Source: Desulfarculus sp.
GTDB lineage: Bacteria; Desulfobacterota; Desulfarculia; Desulfarculales; Desulfarculaceae
Assembly: GCA_020216625.1 (NCBI GenBank)
Contig: JAIUYB010000093.1
Span: 1 to 7,480, forward strand
DNA length: 7,480 bases
Reading direction: 5' to 3'
Shown: one piece after another, positions 1-6,162 of the stretch
Layout of the letters: every line of letters begins with the position of its first letter
Position numbering within the stretch: position 1 is the first letter of the stretch
Notes under the pieces: model-generated
Seen by the model: only the letters and a program-made list of their open reading frames with translations
Databases searched by the model: none
Told to the model about the DNA's origin: nothing
Program-made: the position numbers and the translations under genes

Positions 1-773
1 GCCTTGATGATCGGGGCCGGGCCGGCCATGTAGCCGATCCGCCAGCCGGTCATGGCGTAGGCCTTGGACACGCCGTTCAAGGTCACGGTGTGGGCGAAGA
101 TCTCGTCCCCCAGCGAGGCGGTGGAGACAAACTGGCGCCCGTCGAACAGGATCGGCTCGTAGATCTCGTCGCTGATGATGATCACGCCCTTCTTGGCGCA
201 GATCTCGGCGATGGGCTTGAGTTCAGCGGCCGAATACACCCCGCCGGTGGGGTTGCTGGGGGAGTTGATGAAGATGGCCTTGGTCCGGGGGGTGATGGCC
301 GCCTCCACCTGCTCCGGGCGCAGCTTGAAGTCGTCCGCCTCTTGGGTGGGCAGCACCACCGGGACGCCGCCGGCCAGGATCACCATCGGGGGATAGCTCA
401 CCCAATAGGGCGCGGGCACGATCACCTCGTCGCCCTCGTTGACCAGGGCCTGCATCAGCAGGTAGCTGGAGTGTTTGCCGCCCACGTTGATGATCACCTG
501 GTCCAGGCCGTAGGTCAGGCCGTTGTCGCGTTTGAACTTCTCCACCACCGCTTTTTTGAGCTCGGGCAGACCATCGGCCGGGGTGTAGCCGTGATAGCCA
601 TCGTCGATGGCTTTCTTGGCCGCGGCGCAGATGTGGGCCGGGGTGCGGAAGTCGGGCTCGCCCACGCCGAAGCTGATGACGTCGACGCCTTCGGCCTTCA
701 GGGCCTTGGCCTTGGCGTCCACCGCCAGGGTGGGAGAGGGCTGGATGCTCATGACGCGACGGGCTAGTTCCAT
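1..773 (-). CDS. Aspartate-type PLP-dependent aminotransferase, class I beta (partial, C-terminus beyond window)
   Basis: Cytoplasmic fold-type I aminotransferase, likely moving the amino group between aspartate and 2-oxoglutarate (aspC/aatA group); some relatives also use prephenate. The 257 complete codons read like the N-terminal two-thirds of a family usually near 390-400 residues. Visible motifs are GVGEPDF (36-42), the YTPADGLPEL stretch (63-72), APYW (121-124, aromatic ring over the cofactor), NPTG (174-177), SDEIYE (201-206) and SKAYAMTGWRIGY (236-248). K237 is the expected Schiff-base lysine. T15 and K100 (GGK) fall where class I beta enzymes contact an acidic substrate. The ATG at 773 is preceded by AGGAGG four bases upstream. 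A second ATG at codon 8 is less likely, since it lacks that site. The gene lies 105 bases downstream of pilZ, same strand, and may have its own promoter. Substrate specificity cannot be settled without the C-terminal third. Confidence 0.93.
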   Translation of the reverse strand, partial: MELARRVMSIQPSPTLAVDAKAKALKAEGVDVISFGVGEPDFRTPAHICAAAKKAIDDGYHGYTPADGLPELKKAVVEKFKRDNGLTYGLDQVIINVGGKHSSYLLMQALVNEGDEVIVPAPYWVSYPPMVILAGGVPVVLPTQEADDFKLRPEQVEAAITPRTKAIFINSPSNPTGGVYSAAELKPIAEICAKKGVIIISDEIYEPILFDGRQFVSTASLGDEIFAHTVTLNGVSKAYAMTGWRIGYMAGPAPIIK

Positions 774-836
774 GGATCCTCCTGCCAGGAATTGGCCGGT
801 TGGTGGGGACGGCAAAACGCCGTGCTGGGCCGTGTA

Positions 837-865
837 CGATTACCCGGAGAGTGGCGGTTTGTCAA
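837..865 (-). promoter_or_regulatory. Possible promoter for the aminotransferase gene
   Basis: On the minus strand a perfect TTGACA (865-860) lies in the gap between the PilZ gene stop and the aminotransferase start. The hexamer 17 bases on, TAATCG (842-837), is a poor -10, so the call rests mainly on the -35 box. The rest of this 105-base gap holds only a small 5-bp hairpin (809-823, ACGGC/GCCGT) with no following U-run, and the ribosome binding site. Read-through from the PilZ gene is the alternative. Confidence 0.35.
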
Positions 866-878
866 GTGGGGAGGGAAA

Positions 879-1259
879 TCACTCCAGAATCTCGAAGGCC
901 GGGGTGGCGAATTCCAGCTCCGCCTGATCCGGGTCCGGGGCGTTGAGCAGGACCAGCCTGCGCAGGTGGCGGTAGGTTTCCGCGTCCATGGACACGAAAT
1001 CGATGGCCGCCCCCTGGCGGTCCACCCGCACCACCCGACCCTCCATGCGCAGCACCGGGGTGTCCTCGCCCTCCCCCGCCAGATGCACCGCCAGGGTGCA
1101 GACCTGGCCGAGCTGCAGGGGCAGATCGCCCACCACCGACAATCCCTTGTGGCTGAGATCGCGGCTCTCCACGTCCATGATGCGGGCGCCCGTGGCTTGG
1201 ATGTCCACTTGGGTGCGGAAGTTGACCCGCGTGCGGCGGCGGCGGTTGGCATCGGTCAT
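879..1259 (-). CDS. Stand-alone PilZ domain protein (probable c-di-GMP receptor)
   Basis: A 126-residue protein made of a single PilZ domain, the receptor fold for the second messenger cyclic di-GMP. Both halves of the ligand signature are present: an arginine run RRRRTR at 6-11 that supplies RxxxR (R7/R11), and DLSHKG at 34-39 (DxSxxG). No signal peptide, membrane segment or output domain is visible, so it probably acts in the cytoplasm by binding a partner. The ATG at 1259 has GAGGT five bases upstream, and the arginine motif sits at the very N-terminus as is normal for the family. The frame stays open upstream to 1355, but that extension crosses the promoter region and does not look like PilZ sequence. 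It is divergent from the riboswitch-thi4 unit. Its target process (motility, exopolysaccharide or other) cannot be inferred from these neighbours. Confidence 0.85.
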   Translation of the reverse strand: MTDANRRRRTRVNFRTQVDIQATGARIMDVESRDLSHKGLSVVGDLPLQLGQVCTLAVHLAGEGEDTPVLRMEGRVVRVDRQGAAIDFVSMDAETYRHLRRLVLLNAPDPDQAELEFATPAFEILE

Positions 1260-1298
1260 GGCGCACCTCGTGGTTTGGCGATTGCCCAATCTTTTTAG

Positions 1299-1327
1299 AA
1301 TATAGCAGGGAGCCAGAACGGACACAA
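1299..1327 (-). promoter_or_regulatory. Probable promoter for the PilZ gene
   Basis: On the minus strand TATATT (1304-1299), five of six matches to the sigma70 -10, is preceded with a 17-base spacer by TTGTGT (1327-1322), three of six matches to the -35. It would give a leader of about 30 bases before the ATG at 1259. It sits in an AT-rich island of an otherwise GC-rich region and faces away from the thi4 promoter. Confidence 0.5.
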
Positions 1328-1348
1328 TCACCTTGCCGGCGCGCATGG

Positions 1349-1378
1349 TTGACATCCCAGCCCGGCCTGGCTTATGCT
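1349..1378 (+). promoter_or_regulatory. Promoter of the TPP riboswitch-thi4 transcript
   Basis: A perfect TTGACA (1349-1354) and TATGCT (1373-1378, four of six matches) are separated by 18 bases. Transcription would start near 1385, only a few bases before the first paired base of the aptamer, which is where a riboswitch promoter should lie. The fit between promoter spacing and aptamer position supports both calls. Confidence 0.7.
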
Positions 1379-1391
1379 GGCCCCAAATTCA

Positions 1392-1488
1392 GGCATGCTG
1401 GGGGAGCCAAAAACGGCTGAGAGTACGCCCGGTGGTCGGGCGTAGACCCCTTGAACCTGTTGGGTAATTCCAGCGCAGGGAAGCAGCC
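1392..1488 (+). ncRNA. TPP riboswitch aptamer (THI element)
   Basis: Binds thiamine pyrophosphate and lowers expression of thi4 downstream. Hallmarks are visible in order: GGGGAGCC (1401-1408), GGCTGAGA (1415-1422), GACCCC (1445-1450), TTGAACCTG (1451-1459), and the 3' core GGGTAATTCCAGCGCAGGGAA (1462-1482). Helices by hand: P1 from GGC(A)TGCT 1392-1399 with AGCAGCC 1482-1488; P2 from GGGG near 1401-1404 with CCCC 1447-1450; P3 from GCC 1406-1408 with GGC 1415-1417; a well-formed optional P3a arm, TACGCCC/GGGCGTA (1424-1430 with 1438-1444), with a 7-base loop; and CCTG/CAGG closing the 3' lobe. The core reads AATTCCAGCG where AATGCCAGCG is more usual, a single-base departure. Confidence 0.96.
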
Positions 1489-1579
1489 GTCGCTCCTTTG
1501 GTCGGGGTTTTCAAGGGGCCGGTTTCCCACGCGGAAGTCGGCCCCTCGCCATTGGCGGCCGGCGGAAGGGAGCAAGATC
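1489..1579 (+). promoter_or_regulatory. Riboswitch expression platform with candidate Shine-Dalgarno sequestration
   Basis: The leader between aptamer and thi4 has no hairpin followed by a U-run, so control of translation is more likely than attenuation. GCTCCTTT (1492-1499), directly after P1, can form eight continuous pairs (one G-U) with the ribosome binding site AAGGGAGC (1566-1573), which is seven bases from the ATG. Nested inside are a 13-bp hairpin (1515-1527 with 1533-1545, including two wobble pairs) and a short CGCC/GGCG hairpin (1547-1557) that bring the two arms together. The same GCTCCTTT can also pair with GGGGGAGC (1400-1407) of the aptamer, by five Watson-Crick and three wobble pairs. 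That gives an exclusive alternative fold. All pairings were worked out by hand. Confidence 0.6.
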
Positions 1580-2362
1580 ATGCTGGACGAGGTCATCATC
1601 ACCAAAGCCATCATCAACCGTTACCTGGAGAAGCTCGATGACCACCTGGAAATCGACGTGGCCATCGTGGGTGGCGGACCGGCCGGACTGGTGGCGGGCC
1701 GGCACCTGGCCCGGGCCGGCTTCAAGACCGCCCTGTTCGAGCGCAAGCTCTCCATCGGCGGGGGCATGTGGGGCGGCGGCATGATGATGAACGAGATCGT
1801 GGTGCAGGAGGAGGCCAGGCGCCTGCTGGACGAGGTGGGGGTCGCCACCCGGGAGTTCCAACCCGGCTACTACACCGCCGGCAGCGTGGAGTGCGTCAGC
1901 GCCCTGACCTTCGCCGCGGTCAAGGCCGGGCTGACGGTCTTCAACCTGATCAGCGTGGAGGACGTGATGCTGCGCGACCAGCGGGTGGTGGGCCTGGTGA
2001 TCAACTGGACCGCGGTGGAGATGGGCGGCCTGCACGTGGACCCCCTGACCATCAGGGCCAAATACACCATCGACGCCACCGGCCACGCCGCCGAGGTGGT
2101 CAACGTCATCGCTCGCAAGGTTGACGCCGAGCTGAACACCAAGACCGGCAAGTTCGTGGGCGAGCGCTCGCTCTGGGCCGAGAAGGCCGAGAACCACACC
2201 CTGGACAACACCCGCGAGGCCTTTCCCGGGGTCTACACCGCCGGCATGTGCAGCAACGCCACCTTTGGCTCCTACCGCATGGGTCCGGTCTTTGGCGGGA
2301 TGCTCCTGAGCGGCGAGAAGGCGGCCCAGTTGGTGGGCGAGCGCCTGCGCGCCGGGGATTAG
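1580..2362 (+). CDS. thi4: Thi4-family thiazole synthase, sulfide-dependent (histidine) type
   Basis: Makes the ADP-thiazole precursor of thiamine from NAD, glycine and sulfide, with iron, in the cytoplasm. The 260-residue length fits prokaryotic Thi4. Visible are the Rossmann dinucleotide-binding loop GGGPAG (31-36) followed by E54, the glycine-rich IGGGMWGGGMMMNE (59-72), the DATGH motif after the central strand, and the C-terminal block with NATFGSYRMGPVFGGMLLSG. At the position of the sulfur-donating cysteine of yeast Thi4 the protein has H152 within GLHVDPLT. This matches methanogen enzymes that take free sulfide and turn over repeatedly. The ATG at 1580 is preceded by AAGGGAG seven bases upstream and starts a normal MLDEVIITKAI N-terminus. 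The frame is open further upstream but runs through the riboswitch. It is a single-gene unit with its own promoter, TPP switch and terminator. Archaeal homologues are sometimes labelled ribose-1,5-bisphosphate isomerase, which I consider less apt here. Confidence 0.95.
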   Translation: MLDEVIITKAIINRYLEKLDDHLEIDVAIVGGGPAGLVAGRHLARAGFKTALFERKLSIGGGMWGGGMMMNEIVVQEEARRLLDEVGVATREFQPGYYTAGSVECVSALTFAAVKAGLTVFNLISVEDVMLRDQRVVGLVINWTAVEMGGLHVDPLTIRAKYTIDATGHAAEVVNVIARKVDAELNTKTGKFVGERSLWAEKAENHTLDNTREAFPGVYTAGMCSNATFGSYRMGPVFGGMLLSGEKAAQLVGERLRAGD

Positions 2363-2381
2363 GACCGCATCCCGCAAGCAA

Positions 2382-2416
2382 ACCGCCCTCGCCATGTCTG
2401 GCGGGGGCGGTCTTTT
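2382..2416 (+). terminator. Intrinsic terminator of thi4, possibly shared with the convergent cluster
   Basis: A 13-bp stem (2382-2394 with 2399-2411, one wobble pair), a four-base loop and CTTTTC after it form a strong rho-independent terminator 20 bases past the thi4 stop. Read on the minus strand the same stem is followed by TTTGCTT. It may therefore also stop, less efficiently, the cluster ending at 2438. The remaining bases between the two convergent stops carry nothing else I can identify. Confidence 0.88.
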
Positions 2417-2437
2417 CATGCCCAGGTTGCGCGAGGA

Positions 2438-2881
2438 TCAGGGTTTTGTCGCCTCGGCGGCCACCTGGAGACGGCACCAGGCGTAAAGGGCGTCGTACAC
2501 CGCCATTTGTCGCGCCAGGTTTTCAGCGTCATCGGGGCAGACCAAACCGAACCCCTTGGCGACGGCCTCCAGTCCGGCGGCCACGGGATGTTGGTCCAGC
2601 CGGTCGGTGTCGGCCGCCCGCACGATCTCGGCCAGACGCAGGAGGGCCGGATCGTCAAGGCCGTAGCGGTCGATGATGGCATCGAAGGTGCAGCGGTCGC
2701 CTTGGTGATGCAGGGGCGCGCCTGGTGAGTCGAAGGCGATGGCGCCCTGCTCCTCCGCCACCCGCAGCACCTCCGCCTTGGGCACGAAAACAAACTCGGC
2801 CTGGGAATCGACGAAACGCCGGATCAGCCAGGGGCAGGCCACCCGGTCCACGTGCAGCCGCGAGCGGGTCACCCACCGCAT
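2438..2881 (-). CDS. Stand-alone ChrB C-terminal-domain protein
   Basis: A 147-residue protein resembling the C-terminal domain of ChrB, named for chromate-resistance loci. The signature lies at the start: WVTRSRLHVDRVACPWLIRRF (3-23), with D12/R13, C16 and W18. It is followed by FVFVP (30-34), the acidic EVLRVAEEQGAIAFD stretch, and LHHQGDRCTFDAII (57-70), with H58/H59, C64 and D67. Full ChrB regulators carry an extra N-terminal region, absent here. No chrA transporter gene is nearby, so a chromate role is doubtful; single-domain copies are widespread and poorly characterised. There is no signal peptide. The ATG at 2881 has GGAGG seven bases upstream, overlapping the end of glgC, and the two genes are three bases apart, so it is probably the last gene of that transcript. 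Family assignment is firm; function is unknown. Confidence 0.85.
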   Translation of the reverse strand: MRWVTRSRLHVDRVACPWLIRRFVDSQAEFVFVPKAEVLRVAEEQGAIAFDSPGAPLHHQGDRCTFDAIIDRYGLDDPALLRLAEIVRAADTDRLDQHPVAAGLEAVAKGFGLVCPDDAENLARQMAVYDALYAWCRLQVAAEATKP

Positions 2882-2884
2882 GGT

Positions 2885-4162
2885 CTATCCTCCGAAAAAC
2901 CCCTTGGGGATCACGGTGATGCCGCGCTCGGTGACCGTGAAGCGCTTGCGGTCCTCCACCGGGTCGTAACCGATGCGGGTGTCGTCGGGGATGAAGTTGT
3001 GCTTGTCGATGATGGCCTTCTTGATCCGGCAGCGCCGGCCCACCACCACGTCGTCCAGGATCACGCTTTCGTCCACCTCGGCGTAGGAGCGCACGATCAC
3101 GTTCACGCCCAGCACCGAGTTGCGCACCAGGCCGGAGATGATGCAGCCCAGGCTGACCAGGGAGTCCAGGGCCTTGCCGGCCCGGGGCGGGGTCTCGCGC
3201 TCGCCCTGGAAGACGAACTTGGCCGGCGGGTACTGTTGGAGGTGGGTGCGGATGGGCCACAACTCGCCGTAAAGATTGAAGTAGGGGTCCACCCCGCACA
3301 GATCCATGTTGGCGTTCCAGTAGGAATCCAGGTTGCCCACGTCGCGCCAATAGCCGCTATCGCGGGTGCGCGTCTCGTGGACCCGCTCGCGCTTGCCGTC
3401 GGGCTGGGTGAGGTAGGTGAAGTCGCTGATGGCGTTCATGCCCCGGTAGGGATAGGCCTTGACCTGGTAGCGGCCCAACAGGCCGGGGATGATGTCATGG
3501 CCGAAGTCGGTGCCGGCCGCCTCCTGGAGCACGTCCAGCATGACCTCCTTCTTGAACAGATAGATGCCCATGCTGGCCAGGGTGCGCTCGGGATCACCGG
3601 GCATCGGCGCCGGCTCCTCTGGCTTCTCCTGGAATCCCTTGACGTTATACTGGTCGTCCACCTCCAGCACCCCGTAGGTCTTGGCCGCCAGGCGGCGGTC
3701 CACCTCGATGACGCTGATGGAGACGTCGGCCCCGGTCTCCTCGTGGTGCCGGCGAAAGCGGGCGTAATCCATTTTGTAGACGTGGTCGCCGCTCAGGATC
3801 AGGATGTGGCTCAAGAGGGGGTCGCGCTGGATCAGATAGGCGTTCTGGCGCACCGAGTCGGCGGTGCCCTTGTACCAGTGCTCGCCCAGGCGCATCTGGG
3901 GGCTGACGATGCGCAGGTAGTGGCCCAGGTCGTAGGAGAAGATGTTCCAGCCCGCCTCCAGGTGGTCCACCAGGGACTGGCTTTTGTATTGGGGCAGGAC
4001 CATCAACTTATAGATATTGCTGTTGATGCAGTTGCTCAGCGTGATGTCGATCAGGCGATAGTGCCCGCCAAAGGGCACCGAGGGCTTGGAGCGGTCCAGG
4101 GTCAGCGGGCTCAGGCGCTCGCCCTTGCCACCCGCCATGATGATGGCCAGGATGTCCTTCAT
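2885..4162 (-). CDS. glgC: Glucose-1-phosphate adenylyltransferase (ADP-glucose pyrophosphorylase)
   Basis: Forms ADP-glucose and pyrophosphate from glucose-1-phosphate and ATP, the committed step to bacterial glycogen. The 425-residue length is normal. The N-terminal nucleotidyltransferase domain (about 1-290) shows MAGGKGERLSPLT (9-21), RSKPSVPFGG (24-33), GTADSVRQN (99-107), GDHVYKMDY (125-133, with the probable catalytic D126), EKP (179-181, K180 for the sugar phosphate), SMGIYLF (197-203), DFGHDIIP (219-226) and YWRDVG (271-276). The C-terminal part (about 310-400) is the left-handed beta-helix with repeated I/V-rich turns. Residues about 241-269, before YWRDVG, form a longer linker than in E. 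coli GlgC. The start overlaps the upstream gene's stop as ATGA, implying coupled translation; GGAG lies about ten bases upstream. No glycogen synthase or branching enzyme gene is in the window. Confidence 0.96.
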   Translation of the reverse strand: MKDILAIIMAGGKGERLSPLTLDRSKPSVPFGGHYRLIDITLSNCINSNIYKLMVLPQYKSQSLVDHLEAGWNIFSYDLGHYLRIVSPQMRLGEHWYKGTADSVRQNAYLIQRDPLLSHILILSGDHVYKMDYARFRRHHEETGADVSISVIEVDRRLAAKTYGVLEVDDQYNVKGFQEKPEEPAPMPGDPERTLASMGIYLFKKEVMLDVLQEAAGTDFGHDIIPGLLGRYQVKAYPYRGMNAISDFTYLTQPDGKRERVHETRTRDSGYWRDVGNLDSYWNANMDLCGVDPYFNLYGELWPIRTHLQQYPPAKFVFQGERETPPRAGKALDSLVSLGCIISGLVRNSVLGVNVIVRSYAEVDESVILDDVVVGRRCRIKKAIIDKHNFIPDDTRIGYDPVEDRKRFTVTERGITVIPKGFFGG

Positions 4163-5334
4163 TTGGTTTGTACTCCGGGCGTCTGTTCTTCTTTATTCTT
4201 ATCGTAACCGACAGCGGGCGGGGTTGTCCGCGGATTCGGCGCGGTGTCGCAGAAATCCGACCCCAGGAAATAGCGTTGGTACACGTCCACCAGCGAGAGC
4301 AGCATGGCCAGCACCAGCGGCCCCAGGATCAGGCCCAAGAGGCCGAAAAGGGCCAACCCTCCCAGCACGCTGAAGAAGGTCAGCAAGGGGTGGATGGCCC
4401 CCGAGCCGCCAAGCAGCTTGGGGCGCAGGATGTTGTCGCTGATGGTGCCGGTGATCAGGCACCAGATCGCCACCCCCAGGGCCTGGCCCCAATGGCCCAG
4501 CACCAGCAGGTAGATACTGGCCGGCAGCCAGACCAGGGCCGTGCCCACGATGGGCACCACCGAGGCGAAGATCATCACCGTGCCCCAGAAGGGCGCGTTG
4601 GGCACCCCGAAGACCCAGAACCCCAGGCCGCAGCCCAGACCCTGCAACAGGGCCAGGACCACGGTGCCCTTGAGGGTGGTCTGCAACGAGGCCAGGAAGT
4701 CGTCGCGGATGCGCTGGTTCAGCTCCGGCGGTAGGGGCGAGAGGGCCAGGAGGCTGTCGCCCATCCGGTGGCCATCCATGAACAGATAGAAGGTCACGAA
4801 CAGAATCAGGGCGAAGTTGATCACCAGGTTGGTGAAGCCCTTCAAAACGCTGGCCAGGTTGGAGTAGAGCAGGTTGCTGACCTGGCGCACCCACTCGCCC
4901 ACATTCTTTATAACGTCGTTCTGGTCGAAGCCCAGGTGCTGCTTGGCCCAATCCAGCCAGGGGCCCAGGCGTCCCACGCCCTGGTCGAAGAGCTTCTCCA
5001 GTTGCTCGCTGCTGAGTTGGTGGCTGACCAGGTTGTAGAGGTCAAGCGCCTGGCTGGTGATGACCCCGGCCATCAGGAACATGGGCAGGACCACGATAAT
5101 GCCGATCAGCAAGCAGGACAGGGCCGAGGCCAGGGCCCGGCGGCCGCCCACCAGGCGCAGCAGCAGTTCATAAAGAGGGCTGGCCACCACCACCAGCACC
5201 ACCGCCAGAAAGATCGGCACCAGGTAGGGCTGTACCAGAAGATAGGCCAGGTAGAGCACGAAGAGGATGCAGGCGGCGAAAAACCACCGGCTCCAGGTGG
5301 TGGAAAAGGTCAGGTCGCCTTTGGCGCCGGCCAT
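4159..5334 (-). CDS. AI-2E family transporter (UPF0118/PerM-like membrane protein)
   Basis: A 391-residue polytopic inner-membrane protein of the AI-2 exporter family. Members have been linked to autoinducer-2 export or to sodium/proton antiport; the substrate here is not evident. Hydrophobic segments lie near 17-35, 38-60, 68-93, 162-186, 222-242, 250-275, 276-298 and 312-347, with the family's soluble region between about 95 and 160. Signatures include PIVGTALVWLPASIYLL (261-277), the ISDNILRPKLLGG stretch (298-310), HPLLTFFSVLGGLALFGLLG (315-334) and GPL (338-340). The C-terminal tail (about 360-391) is hydrophilic and proline-rich. The ATG at 5334 lies two bases after the upstream stop, with only a GGGGG stretch as ribosome site, so translation is probably coupled. 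Its stop overlaps the glgC start. Confidence 0.93.
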   Translation of the reverse strand: MAGAKGDLTFSTTWSRWFFAACILFVLYLAYLLVQPYLVPIFLAVVLVVVASPLYELLLRLVGGRRALASALSCLLIGIIVVLPMFLMAGVITSQALDLYNLVSHQLSSEQLEKLFDQGVGRLGPWLDWAKQHLGFDQNDVIKNVGEWVRQVSNLLYSNLASVLKGFTNLVINFALILFVTFYLFMDGHRMGDSLLALSPLPPELNQRIRDDFLASLQTTLKGTVVLALLQGLGCGLGFWVFGVPNAPFWGTVMIFASVVPIVGTALVWLPASIYLLVLGHWGQALGVAIWCLITGTISDNILRPKLLGGSGAIHPLLTFFSVLGGLALFGLLGLILGPLVLAMLLSLVDVYQRYFLGSDFCDTAPNPRTTPPAVGYDKNKEEQTPGVQTK

Positions 5335-5336
5335 GC

Positions 5337-6155
5337 CTACCCCCTGCTCCAGGCCGCTGGCAGCAGCCGGGCCAGTTTGGCGGTGTCCAACCGTTGACGG
5401 ATCTCATCCCGGCGCGCGCGGCTGATTTCGGCCACCGCCAGACCCACTCCCTCCGGGCAGCGGGCCAGGATCTGGCCCCAGGGGTCCACGATCATGGCCG
5501 AGCCAAAGCTGACCCTCCCCTGACCGTGGTCTCCCCACTGGGCCCCGGCCAGCAGGTGGCATTGGTTGTCCAGGGCCCGGGCCTTGAGGAGCAGCTCCCA
5601 GTGATCGCGACCGGTGGCCAGGGTGAAAGCGCTGGGCGCGGCCAGGATCTCCGCGCCCCTTCGCCGCAGCCGGCGGTAAAGCTCTGGGAAACGCAGGTCG
5701 AAACAGATGCTCATTCCCAGCCGGCCCCATGGGGTTTCGGCCAAGACCAAACGCCGACCCGGAGCCACCAGGCGCGATTCCAGCCAGGCCGGCTGACCGG
5801 GCAGGGCCAGGTCGAAGAGATGGATCTTGCGGTAGACCGCCACCAACCGGCCCTGATCGTCCAATAACGGCGAGGTGTTGTAGGTCTTGCCCTCCGGCCC
5901 CTTCTCGGCCAGGCTCCCTCCCACGATCCACAGCCCCAGCCGCCGGGCCTGGTCGGCCAGGAAGGCCAGGGTGGGTCCGCGCAGGGGCTCGGGATGGGGG
6001 TGGGGCTGGCCCTCGGGCACCAGGCAGGAAAAATGCTCGGGCAGCACCGCCAGGCGCGCGCCCTGGGACGCGGCCTGGGCCAGGAGCGAAGCCGCCTGTT
6101 CCAGATTGGCGGCGCGGTCGCGCCCGGAGTTCATTTGCAGCACCGCGGCTTTCAT
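5337..6155 (-). CDS. Nit1-type carbon-nitrogen hydrolase (probable deaminated-glutathione amidase)
   Basis: A cytoplasmic nitrilase-superfamily amidase. The closest recognisable relatives are Nit1 proteins, which hydrolyse deaminated glutathione as metabolite repair. Numbered from the ATG at 6155 (272 residues), the catalytic triad is E40 (LPEHF), K110 (YRKIHLFD) and C151 (ICFDLRFPEL). Nit1-like features further on are the PSAF segment, the HWELLLKARALDNQCH stretch, AGAQWGDHG, and VDPWG after the RVSFGSAM turn. Length is typical. An in-frame ATG at 6164 would add three residues, but it has no ribosome site and lies inside a TATAAT box. The start at 6155 gives the usual MKAAVLQMNS beginning and has only a weak GGGCGG upstream. 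It is the first gene of the minus-strand cluster, two bases before the membrane protein gene. Omega-amidase (Nit2-like) activity is an alternative. Confidence 0.92.
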   Translation of the reverse strand: MKAAVLQMNSGRDRAANLEQAASLLAQAASQGARLAVLPEHFSCLVPEGQPHPHPEPLRGPTLAFLADQARRLGLWIVGGSLAEKGPEGKTYNTSPLLDDQGRLVAVYRKIHLFDLALPGQPAWLESRLVAPGRRLVLAETPWGRLGMSICFDLRFPELYRRLRRRGAEILAAPSAFTLATGRDHWELLLKARALDNQCHLLAGAQWGDHGQGRVSFGSAMIVDPWGQILARCPEGVGLAVAEISRARRDEIRQRLDTAKLARLLPAAWSRG

Positions 6156-6162
6156 GCCGCCC

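Noticed and set aside
90..767. 225-codon plus-strand open frame opposite the aminotransferase
   Set aside because: It is the shadow of the minus-strand aminotransferase, which has all expected PLP-enzyme motifs; composition is repetitive G/H/D/V without a domain.
809..823. Small hairpin ACGGC/GCCGT in the aminotransferase leader
   Set aside because: Only five base pairs and no following U-run; not enough for a terminator or attenuator call.
1260..1355. N-terminal extension of the PilZ protein by 32 codons
   Set aside because: It covers the probable promoters of both divergent units, and the PilZ arginine motif follows the ATG at 1259, which has GAGGT upstream.
1357..1380. Inverted repeat CCAGC...GCTGG over the thi4 promoter spacer and -10
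   Set aside because: Five-base arms 14 bases apart are easily expected by chance in this GC-rich DNA, and the gene already has a riboswitch; no second copy or known operator is recognised.
1451..1579. In-frame TTG extension of thi4 by 43 codons
   Set aside because: It would translate the riboswitch core and expression platform; the ATG at 1580 has a properly spaced ribosome site and gives the normal Thi4 N-terminus.
1511..2419. 302-codon minus-strand open frame opposite thi4
   Set aside because: It runs through the thi4 terminator and opposite a clear Thi4 sequence, with no recognisable motif.
2852..4207. 451-codon plus-strand open frame opposite glgC
   Set aside because: It is antisense to a gene with complete GlgC motifs, its translation is dominated by H, V, Q, A, D and G as expected from the opposite strand of a GC-rich gene, and it shows no family motif.
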